Below are positions 28,779-35,722 of a DNA stretch of 64,000 nucleotides, in pieces. The notes below the pieces were generated by a model. The model had not been told where the DNA came from. It was given only the letters and a program-made list of their open reading frames with translations, and made no database searches. A program made the position numbers and the translations under genes. Location of the stretch: positions 39,307 to 103,306 of the forward strand of contig SACF01000012.1 of NCBI GenBank assembly GCA_009928665.1, read 5' to 3'. Source of the DNA: Alphaproteobacteria bacterium. GTDB taxonomy: Bacteria; Bacteroidota; Bacteroidia; Bacteroidales; FEN-979. Each line of letters starts with the position of its first letter. Positions within the stretch are counted from its first letter, which is position 1.

Positions 28779-29945
28779 ATGTTTCTCTCCCGAAATATCG
28801 TCCACCTTGACCTCGACACCTTCTTTGTGTCGGTGGAGCGCCTGGTTCGCCCCGAACTGGTTGGAAAACCGGTCATCATTGGCGGTACCTCCGATCGCGG
28901 CGTGGTAGCCAGTTGCTCCTATGAGGCGAGAAAATTCGGCGTCCATTCGGCCATGCCGATGAAGATGGCCCGGGCGCTGTGCGGTGATGCAATCCTGGTC
29001 AGAGGTGACATGGAACGCTATTCGAAGTATTCCCATGATGTCACGGAGATCATTGCCGAGAAGGCCCCGCTGTATGAAAAGGCATCGATCGACGAGCACT
29101 ATATCGACGTGACCGGGATGGACCGTTTCTTCGGAGTACAGAAGTGGACGCATGAGCTGCGCGAACGGATCATCAAAAATACCGGGCTGCCAATATCTTT
29201 CGGACTTTCTGTGAACAAGACCGTTTCGAAGATTGCAACGGGAGAGGCCAAGCCTAACGGGGAACTCTTCGTGGGCTGCGATGCCGTACAACCTTTCCTG
29301 GCGCCGCTTTCGATCCGCAAGATCCCGATGATCGGGGAGAAGACCTACCGCTTGCTGCGCTCCATGGGGGTGGTGACCATCGACACCCTCAGCCGGATAC
29401 CTGTCGATATGATGGAACGCGTGATTGGAAAGAATGGCATCGTGATCTGGGAAAAGGCCAACGGCATTGATACCACCCCGGTCTATCCTTACCATGAAGC
29501 CAAATCGGTCAGCACCGAATCCACTTTCGACCAGGATAGCATCGACATCATCCGGATGAAGGAGATCCTCGTGAAAATGGTGGAAAAGATCTCCTTTGAA
29601 CTGCGCGACAAGCAAAAGCTGACATCCTGCATTACCGTCAAGATCCGCTATTCCAATTTCGATACGCATACATTGCAGAAGCAGGTGCCCTATACGTCTT
29701 TCGACCACCAGCTCATCCCGGTCGTGAAGGAGCTTTTCGACCGCCTCTACCAGCGCAGAATGCTGATCCGCCTGATCGGAGTACGCTTCAGCGGGTTGAT
29801 CTCAGGCAATCCCCAACTGAACATGTTCGACGATAACCTGGAGATGGTCAGCCTCTACCAAGCCCTTGACCGGATTCGGAGAAAGTACGGGCAGAAGATC
29901 GTGAGGCGGGGAGTGGCGTATGCAGGTAGCGAAGTAGCGAAATAG
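28779..29945 (+). CDS. dinB: Y-family DNA polymerase IV
   Basis: A translesion polymerase of 388 residues. The catalytic carboxylates are in VHLDLDTFFVSVE (about 9-21) and KASIDEHYIDVTG (about 104-116). The finger segment CSYEARKFGVHSAMPM, a helix-hairpin-helix (IRKIPMIGEKTYRLLRSMGV) and a little-finger domain follow. NPQLNMFDD near the C-terminus resembles a beta-clamp-binding motif (QLxMF). The last codons, through GSEVAK, are made of the local octamer repeat, so the true C-terminus has been extended by repeat DNA. It is paired with the S24 repressor and dnaE as a mutagenesis cassette. Confidence 0.94.
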   Translation: MFLSRNIVHLDLDTFFVSVERLVRPELVGKPVIIGGTSDRGVVASCSYEARKFGVHSAMPMKMARALCGDAILVRGDMERYSKYSHDVTEIIAEKAPLYEKASIDEHYIDVTGMDRFFGVQKWTHELRERIIKNTGLPISFGLSVNKTVSKIATGEAKPNGELFVGCDAVQPFLAPLSIRKIPMIGEKTYRLLRSMGVVTIDTLSRIPVDMMERVIGKNGIVIWEKANGIDTTPVYPYHEAKSVSTESTFDQDSIDIIRMKEILVKMVEKISFELRDKQKLTSCITVKIRYSNFDTHTLQKQVPYTSFDHQLIPVVKELFDRLYQRRMLIRLIGVRFSGLISGNPQLNMFDDNLEMVSLYQALDRIRRKYGQKIVRRGVAYAGSEVAK

Positions 29946-29961
29946 TGAAAAGCAAAATGGC
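29926..29961. repeat. GAAATAGC-type octamer repeat at the 3' end of dinB
   Basis: The stretch contains GTAGCGAAGTAGCGAAATAG and then TGAAAAGCAAAATGGC, degenerate copies of an 8-bp unit (AGCGAAAT). It spans the dinB stop codon and belongs to the repeat family also found at 28764, 30045, 31554, 32026 and 32083. Confidence 0.6.
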
Positions 29962-30021
29962 AAGGATTTTTAAAAAGCGTATTCCCTTTTGATGGTTGAC
30001 GGATTAATGGATAAACGTTCC

Positions 30022-31401
30022 TTATGGAGAAGTACGATGCTGTCTTTCGCTTTTCTTCTTTCGCTTTTCACCATTTTTTTTCCTTCCTTGCAAACCATAT
30101 GGGAATCTCGATTCCTCAACAAGAAAAACCTTTTCAATGGAAGAAACCAGATCATCAAGAACAACAGGGAGATCAAAAAAACGAATGAACCTGATATTCG
30201 TTGACCCGATCTCAGTGACATGGGAGTAAGTAAGATTAACGACCCAGGCCTCTGACGGGTGATATTTTTCAATGAAACTGCGCTGCGACCGGGTAACAGC
30301 AGGCTTATTGAGGTTTGAAAATTTGACTTCCACAGGTATCGGGTCCCTTTGACGTGAAATGACAAAATCGACTTCGGCTTTATCGGTGGTTCTCCAGTAA
30401 TGTATGGTGAACGGAGTTCCGTACAGTTTTTGTAGCAGCGTGTTCCCTACAAGATTCTGAAATGCAAAACCATAGTCCTGCCTGTTTTGAATATTTCCAA
30501 AGGATGAAATGGCAAAGTTTCGCATGCCATGGTCGGAAAAATATAAAACAGGCGATTTAGTGATTTCTTTTGCCGGATTATTAAAAAATGGTTCAATCAG
30601 CCTGATAAAATAGGTCTTTTGAGCCAACCAAAGATTTTTTTGAATGGTTGGAGAAGACTGTTGCGCTTCATTCGAAAGGTTACTCAGATTGATCATTTGA
30701 CCTGTCTGAGCAGCAAGAAGCCGTATTAACCTCTTAAAGGCTTCAGGTTGCTCTCCTTTAATAACTTGCCTGATATCCCTGTCGATATATGATTGGAAGA
30801 TTTCATTGATCGTGAGAATCTTTTCCCTGATTGTTTGGGATGTGATCACCCGCGGATAACCGCCGAAGTTCAGATACTCGTTGAGAAATTCGAGAGATTT
30901 CTGTGTGTCCAGATTGACAAAGTCTTTCACTCGTTTGGAATATTTGTACCCCGTCCGAAAATCAAGGAATTCATGGAATGTGACAGGATACACTTCGAAA
31001 ATTCTTTTCCTGCCTGAAAGGGATTCATAAATATTTTCCTTTAATTCGATGCTTCCCGATCCGGAAATAACGAATTTCCAGGGAAGCTTCATATCGAAAA
31101 GACCCTTCAGGAATATCCCGGCATTTTCCTTGCGCTGGATCTCATCAAGAAAAACATATCCCGGTTCATCTCCGAATTCAAGGCGGATGCGTTCGATCAG
31201 CCTGGCTTGAGAGCTGAAGAACACTTCGTCGTTTTCGAAATCAAGGCTTAAAGAAATCACGCGTTTCCCGTTCTTAACGAGATCATCCATCAGCAGGTTC
31301 ATGAGGGTTGTTTTGCCCACTTGCCTTGCTCCGCTGATAAATGTCATTTCGGGCTGGTTCAGATGAGATTTTATTTCATCAAGAATATATCTTCGAATCA
31401 T
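30022..31401 (-). CDS. AAA ATPase with DUF4143 C-terminal domain
   Basis: About 459 residues from MIRRYILDEIKSHL. An N-terminal AAA domain has Walker A SGARQVGKTTL and Walker B GYVFLDEIQR. The C-terminal DUF4143 has a PD-(D/E)xK-like set: Asp in KAEVDFVIS, then Glu-x-Lys in VEVKFS. Many Bacteroidota genomes carry families of these genes; their role is unsettled (suggested links to DNA transactions or toxin-antitoxin behaviour are unproven). It sits antisense between dinB and dnaE, which splits a cassette that is otherwise codirectional. It has its own well-formed promoter inside an inverted repeat. The last 20 residues (KKNGEKRKKKSERQHR) derive from the local repeat, not from the domain. Confidence 0.85.
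   Translation of the reverse strand: MIRRYILDEIKSHLNQPEMTFISGARQVGKTTLMNLLMDDLVKNGKRVISLSLDFENDEVFFSSQARLIERIRLEFGDEPGYVFLDEIQRKENAGIFLKGLFDMKLPWKFVISGSGSIELKENIYESLSGRKRIFEVYPVTFHEFLDFRTGYKYSKRVKDFVNLDTQKSLEFLNEYLNFGGYPRVITSQTIREKILTINEIFQSYIDRDIRQVIKGEQPEAFKRLIRLLAAQTGQMINLSNLSNEAQQSSPTIQKNLWLAQKTYFIRLIEPFFNNPAKEITKSPVLYFSDHGMRNFAISSFGNIQNRQDYGFAFQNLVGNTLLQKLYGTPFTIHYWRTTDKAEVDFVISRQRDPIPVEVKFSNLNKPAVTRSQRSFIEKYHPSEAWVVNLTYSHVTEIGSTNIRFIRFFDLPVVLDDLVSSIEKVFLVEESRFPYGLQGRKKNGEKRKKKSERQHRTSP
30045..30078. repeat. TTTCGCTTTTC repeat inside the 3' end of the ATPase gene
   Basis: Two tandem copies of CTTTCGCTTTTC followed by ACCATTTT, a variant of the neighbouring octamer family. On the minus strand it encodes the lysine/arginine-rich tail of the ATPase. 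Confidence 0.55.
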
Positions 31402-31420
31402 AAAAAAAAAAGAGATTATT

Positions 31421-31475
31421 ATTTTACCCGATAAAATTAAAAACAAAGTTACAAAAATATCGGGTAAAATACAAA
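31421..31475 (-). promoter_or_regulatory. ATPase promoter embedded in a 13-bp inverted repeat
   Basis: On the minus strand, TTTG (31472-31475) and TAACTTTG (31444-31451) are separated by exactly 20 bp, an ideal Bacteroidota promoter. Perfect 13-bp arms ATTTTACCCGATA (31421-31433) and TATCGGGTAAAAT (31458-31470) place one operator half inside the spacer and the other near the expected start site at about 31437. This is a strong candidate repressor site. Confidence 0.75.
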
Positions 31476-31504
31476 TATTTTTTTCTTCCACCCCATCATT
31501 TTTT

Positions 31505-31576
31505 TGATTATATTGTTGTCGTTGCTTTGATTAAAAAATAATCAAAACAAATCGCTATTTCGCTATTTCGCCATTT
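31505..31576 (+). promoter_or_regulatory. dnaE upstream module shared with dinB
   Basis: TGATTATATTGT (31505-31516), TGATTAAAAAATAA (31528-31541) and GCTATTTCGCTATTT (31554-31568) repeat the dinB upstream module in the same order. The spacings are 23 and then 49 bp, against 23 and 50 bp at dinB. A third octamer, CGCCATTT, follows before the ATG. Confidence 0.65.
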
Positions 31577-31581
31577 TATAT

Positions 31582-34500
31582 ATGTTTCTCAACTGCCACT
31601 CATACTATTCACTCCGCTACGGCACGATGTCGGTTGAAACGCTTGTCGACGAGGCGGTTACTGCCTATTTCAATGGGGCTTGTGGCGTGGCATCAGAACC
31701 AGCTGGCCGGACTGTATCAGGTCTGGCCGCAACTGTCGTCAGGGATATTGCGCCCGCCATGGCGTTGACCGACATCAACAATTCCACAGGAATCATGGAA
31801 TTTATATCGGTATGTCGTGAAAAAGCCATCAGACCGATCGCGGGCATTGAGTTCAGACGCAATGACACGTTGCTTTATGTGGGACTGGCACGAAACAATG
31901 ATGGTTTCCGTGAACTGAACGATTTCCTGAGCCGGCACAACCTCACCGGTCATCCATTACCCGATGCGCCAGAGCAATTGGGAAATGTGTACTGGATATT
32001 GCCACTGGCAAATATCGAAAAAACGAAAAGTGAAAAACGAAATGGCGAAATAGTGAAAAATAATGTAAATCAATCAATTATCTCGCCATTTAGCCATTTT
32101 GCTATTTCGCCTTTCACTTTCGTTGGCATCCGCCCTTCAGAACTCAATCCATTGTTGCTTTCACGCCACCGGGACCTTGTTCCCCGAATGGTACTATTGG
32201 CTCCGGTTACTTTTCGGAATGAAAAAGAGTATGAGCTGCACCGTAATTTCAGGGCTGTTGATCACAATGTATTGCTGACCCGGCTGGAATCACACCAGGT
32301 TGCAGCTACTGACGAGTTTATGCTGAGGGTGCCGGAACTGCTAGAATTGTGCAAGGATTTTCCCGAGATTCTCACCAATACAATCCGGATCATTGAAACA
32401 TGTAATATCGATTTTGATTTTAAGTCATGTAAAAATAAAAAGACCTTTACGGGAAGCCGTTATGATGACCGTATCCTGCTTGAAAAACTTGCACACGATG
32501 GAGTTAGCTATCGATACGGAAACAACAACGGGGAAGCGATGCGCAGGATCCGGCATGAGCTTGATATAATTGACAAAATGGGTTTTGCTGCATATTTTCT
32601 TATAGCATGGGACATTATCCGTTATTCGATGTCGCGCGGCTTTTATCACGTGGGACGCGGAAGCGGGGCCAACAGCATGGTCGCATATTGCCTGAGGATC
32701 ACCGACGTTGATCCGATTGAACTCGATCTCTATTTTGAACGGTTCATCAATCCCAAAAGAACCTCACCCCCCGATTTCGACATCGACTATTCCTGGAAAG
32801 AGCGGAACGAAGTGATCGATTACATTTTCAAACGATACGGTCATGAACATACCTCCTTGTTGGGCGCCATGTCGACCTTTCGCGATAAATCGATCTACCG
32901 GGAGTTGGGAAAGGTACACGGCCTTCCCAAAGTCGAAATTGACGCATTCCTGAAATATCCTGAAGAGGCTATACATAAGAATCATATAATTCGCAAAATC
33001 AGTGAATTGGGTGAAATGATGGCGGATTTTCCCAACCTGCGCAGTATTCACGCAGGCGGGGTACTGATCTCTGAAAAACCCATCACCAATTACACGGCGC
33101 TTGATCTTCCGCCCAAGGGCTTTCCGACAACACAATTCGACATGTATGTAGCAGAGGACATCGGGTTTGAAAAACTGGATATACTGAGCCAGCGGGGTAT
33201 CGGACATATTTATGAGACAGCAGCATTAATAAGAAAGAACCAGGGGATTAGCATTGATGTACATAATGTCAGATCGTTCAGGGAGGACGAACTGGTCAAG
33301 GAGCAACTAAGAAGTGCAAGGACCATCGGATGTTTCTATGTTGAAAGCCCGGCTATGCGTGGATTGTTAAAAAAACTGAGATGCGATAACTATCGGACCC
33401 TGGTTGCCGCTAGCTCGATCATCAGGCCGGGAGTAGCCCGGTCAGGTATGATGAAGGAATACATTCACCGTTTTCATAATCCCGGAAAATTCAAATACCT
33501 GCACCCGGTGATGGAAGAACAACTCAAAGAGACCTTTGGGGTTATGGTGTACCAGGAGGATGTGCTTAAGATCTGCCACCATTTTGCGGGCCTTGATCTG
33601 GCTGATGCCGACGTGATCCGACGTGCCATGAGCGGCAAGTACCGGTCGAAGAAAGAGTTGCAGCGGATTGTTGATAAATTCTTTGAGAATTGCAGACAGT
33701 TCGGCTATCCCGAGGAAGTGACAAAAGAGGTATGGAGGCAAATCGAATCATTTGCTGGTTATTCTTTCTCCAAAGCCCATTCGGCCTCCTACGCGGTTGA
33801 AAGTTACCAGAGCCTTTACCTGAAAGCCCATTTCCCAATGGAATTCATTACTGGTGTGATCAATAATTTCGGAGGATTTTACCCCTCCTGGGTCTACTTT
33901 AATGAAGCGAAGATTTCGGGAGCAGACCTACACCCGCCTTGCGTGAACCGGAGTACATACATGACCGGTATCCAGGGAAAGGATATATTCCTGGGCTTCG
34001 TTCATGTGGCCGGACTGGAGGCAGCATTGGGGAAAAGCATAGCCGATTTGCGAATGCCAAATGGCGTCATGCAAATGATAAATGGAGACGCGCTGGAGGT
34101 TGGAGCGTATAAAGTTGGAACTGTGGGGCAGCGAAAAGGAGATGAGATGCAGCTAAATCATGGACAACAGAATGGCGGGGAAATCCCCTACCGAAGTCTT
34201 GAAGATTTTGTCACCAGGGTGCCTGTTACCCTCGACCAATTGATCATTCTGATTCGGGTGGGCGCTTTCAGATTCACCGGGAAACCAAAAGCCGCATTGC
34301 TATGGGAAGCGCACATGCTACTCGGAAAGGGCCAGAACCAGGAGGGTATTGTAAAGCCTGGTGCATCGAAGAAGCTGAATCATTCTGCCATGGACGCTCC
34401 TCAGGCCTCAGTTCCGGCTTCACATTTTTTACCAGAACCCTCCGAAATACCCGTTAATTGTCAATTGTCAATTATCAATTATCAATTACCACAACGCAGA

Positions 34501-34917
34501 TATGAGCTCCCTGTTCTTGAACAGAACCTGCTGGCAGATGTGTACGATGAAATCGAATTGCTGGGGTTCCCGGTATCACACAGCTACTTCGACCTCCTTG
34601 AAACGAAATTCAGGGGAGATATCCTGGCTCATGAGATGTCGGAAAATGTTGGTAAAACACGCAGGATGATGGGATTGCTTGTCACGATCAAGTATGTTAG
34701 GACCGTGAAGAAGGAATGGATGCATTTCGGTACTTTTATCGATGTCAACGGACACTTCTTCGATACGGTACATTTTCCAAAGGCAGTGACGGAGTATCCG
34801 TTCAGAGGCGACGGCGTGTATCTCATCAAGGGGCGAATTGTTGAAGAATTCGGATTCCCGAGCCTGGAAGTCGAGAAAATGGCCAAAATGCCATTGAAAG
34901 GCGATCCACGGGGATAA
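31582..34917 (+). CDS. dnaE: Second DNA polymerase III alpha subunit (DnaE-type, mutagenesis cassette)
   Basis: 1111 residues of C-family polymerase. The PHP domain begins at NCHSYYSLRYGTMS. The palm has GRGSGANSMVAYCL and the catalytic PDFDIDYSW, with HAGGVLIS, EDIGFEKLDILSQRGI and GVMVYQEDVL following. A helix-hairpin-helix region and a C-terminal OB-like segment finish it. The protein is over 100 residues longer than I expect for this type. The excess sits in low-complexity insertions near residues 28-57, 146-180, about 825-870 and about 927-973, two of which coincide with short DNA repeats. Together with the repressor and dinB it resembles the LexA/ImuB/DnaE2 logic of other phyla, but with DinB in place of ImuA/B. 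It may be SOS-induced and error-prone, by inference. Confidence 0.88.
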   Translation: MFLNCHSYYSLRYGTMSVETLVDEAVTAYFNGACGVASEPAGRTVSGLAATVVRDIAPAMALTDINNSTGIMEFISVCREKAIRPIAGIEFRRNDTLLYVGLARNNDGFRELNDFLSRHNLTGHPLPDAPEQLGNVYWILPLANIEKTKSEKRNGEIVKNNVNQSIISPFSHFAISPFTFVGIRPSELNPLLLSRHRDLVPRMVLLAPVTFRNEKEYELHRNFRAVDHNVLLTRLESHQVAATDEFMLRVPELLELCKDFPEILTNTIRIIETCNIDFDFKSCKNKKTFTGSRYDDRILLEKLAHDGVSYRYGNNNGEAMRRIRHELDIIDKMGFAAYFLIAWDIIRYSMSRGFYHVGRGSGANSMVAYCLRITDVDPIELDLYFERFINPKRTSPPDFDIDYSWKERNEVIDYIFKRYGHEHTSLLGAMSTFRDKSIYRELGKVHGLPKVEIDAFLKYPEEAIHKNHIIRKISELGEMMADFPNLRSIHAGGVLISEKPITNYTALDLPPKGFPTTQFDMYVAEDIGFEKLDILSQRGIGHIYETAALIRKNQGISIDVHNVRSFREDELVKEQLRSARTIGCFYVESPAMRGLLKKLRCDNYRTLVAASSIIRPGVARSGMMKEYIHRFHNPGKFKYLHPVMEEQLKETFGVMVYQEDVLKICHHFAGLDLADADVIRRAMSGKYRSKKELQRIVDKFFENCRQFGYPEEVTKEVWRQIESFAGYSFSKAHSASYAVESYQSLYLKAHFPMEFITGVINNFGGFYPSWVYFNEAKISGADLHPPCVNRSTYMTGIQGKDIFLGFVHVAGLEAALGKSIADLRMPNGVMQMINGDALEVGAYKVGTVGQRKGDEMQLNHGQQNGGEIPYRSLEDFVTRVPVTLDQLIILIRVGAFRFTGKPKAALLWEAHMLLGKGQNQEGIVKPGASKKLNHSAMDAPQASVPASHFLPEPSEIPVNCQLSIINYQLPQRRYELPVLEQNLLADVYDEIELLGFPVSHSYFDLLETKFRGDILAHEMSENVGKTRRMMGLLVTIKYVRTVKKEWMHFGTFIDVNGHFFDTVHFPKAVTEYPFRGDGVYLIKGRIVEEFGFPSLEVEKMAKMPLKGDPRG
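32026..32122. repeat. Inverted pair of octamer repeats inside dnaE
   Basis: Left arm 32026-32058 (AAAGTGAAAAACGAAATGGC and on) and right arm 32083-32122 (the same units inverted, ending TTTCACTTTCG). Both are the GAAATAGC/GAAATGGC family. They are translated in frame as EKTKSEKRNGEIVKNN and ISPFSHFAISPFTF in the PHP domain. Confidence 0.7.
34454..34490. repeat. TCAATTR heptanucleotide tandem repeat inside dnaE
   Basis: About five copies of a 7-bp unit (TCAATTG, then TCAATTA) in the open reading frame. They encode VNCQLSIINYQLP at about residues 957-969. Seven is not a multiple of three, so gain or loss of one unit would shift the frame. Confidence 0.7.
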
Positions 34918-35042
34918 AACCGGCCATTTTGTTACCAAGATTTGAAGGATCAGGGTTACCTCAAACGCAGGAATTCTTTTCCTGTTGAATAACACAACCT
35001 CGGCTTTTTAACAGTAACCTGATTCAGATTTTGGGCGTCGGG

Positions 35043-35363
35043 CTATGAAACATTAAGTATTGCATCGAGCCCCGAAATCTTGAATGTGCTTTTCAGGAAT
35101 GGTTTACAATTGATGATCGAGAAACCCTTTAATTGTGATTGTTTTGCAGTGTTGACACATATCCTGATAAAAGATGATGAGATATAGTCAACTTCATTCA
35201 GATCGAAAACAACCCTGTAAGGGATGTTCCCGGCTTCCTCCCTGATATTATCAATCTTGCGTCCGATTTCTCCTGCAATGGGTCCACTGGCAACAGTGTC
35301 AAGCCTCCCTGAAAACAAAAATACCAGGAGGTCATTCTCGGGTTGGTGTTGAATGGTTAACAT
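35043..35363 (-). CDS. STAS-domain protein (anti-sigma factor antagonist-like)
   Basis: 106 residues, a single STAS domain. The N-terminal strand (IQHQPENDLLVFLFSGRLDT) and the phosphorylation-loop region (FDLNEVDYISSSFIRICVN) match SpoIIAA/RsbV proteins. The serine cluster after DYI is where an RsbW-type kinase phosphorylates. It lies next to, and divergent from, a gene whose N-terminus is an RsbW-like ATPase, so the two may be a partner-switching pair. No anti-sigma target is in the window. Confidence 0.82.
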   Translation of the reverse strand: MLTIQHQPENDLLVFLFSGRLDTVASGPIAGEIGRKIDNIREEAGNIPYRVVFDLNEVDYISSSFIRICVNTAKQSQLKGFSIINCKPFLKSTFKISGLDAILNVS

Positions 35364-35374
35364 GGTTGTATGAT

Positions 35375-35449
35375 TTAGTGACTTTTTGTATATTCTTTAA
35401 TAAGTTGCGCTTCATCCAGAGAAGTGTCATAATACCGGTCCAGATCCAT
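35375..35449 (-). CDS. Possible 24-residue leader peptide upstream of the STAS gene
   Basis: The minus strand has ATG at 35449 and TAA at 35375-35377 encoding MDLDRYYDTSLDEAQLIKEY plus TKSH. A GTG at 35470 would add seven residues (VNKNWEE). It ends 11 bp before the STAS start and lies downstream of a -7 box at 35550. Composition looks protein-like (acidic, amphipathic), but it may be a remnant of a longer gene. Confidence 0.3.
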   Translation of the reverse strand: MDLDRYYDTSLDEAQLIKEYTKSH

Positions 35450-35549
35450 TTCTTCCCAGTTTTTATTCACCTTTCTGTAACAAACCCTTTGAATATTCAG
35501 TAAGTGCTTCGCAGTGATATTCTCCGTTTATCAGCTGATTTATGTTGTT

Positions 35550-35557
35550 CAAATATA
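35550..35557 (-). promoter_or_regulatory. -7 box in the 359-bp STAS/RsbW-GNAT intergenic region
   Basis: The minus strand reads TATATTTG, the best promoter candidate for the small ORF plus STAS. The leader to the STAS start would be about 180 nt. The rest of 35364-35722 is AT-rich with no other gene or clear plus-strand promoter visible. Confidence 0.45.
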
Positions 35558-35722
35558 ACAAATTGTTTGATTTAACTTCAATGATATACTAAATTCTGAA
35601 ACCAATTTGAAATTATTGTCTAATTTTATTTGTTTTTTAAACATTTACATGCCCGGTTATCGACATGGATTATTGTCAGATTTTCTATTATCCATACAGT
35701 AACAACCTATATACAAAAAACT

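Noticed and set aside
28773..29708. 311-codon open frame antisense to dinB
   Set aside because: The sense strand has a full set of Y-family motifs; the antisense frame is His/Arg-rich shadow sequence.
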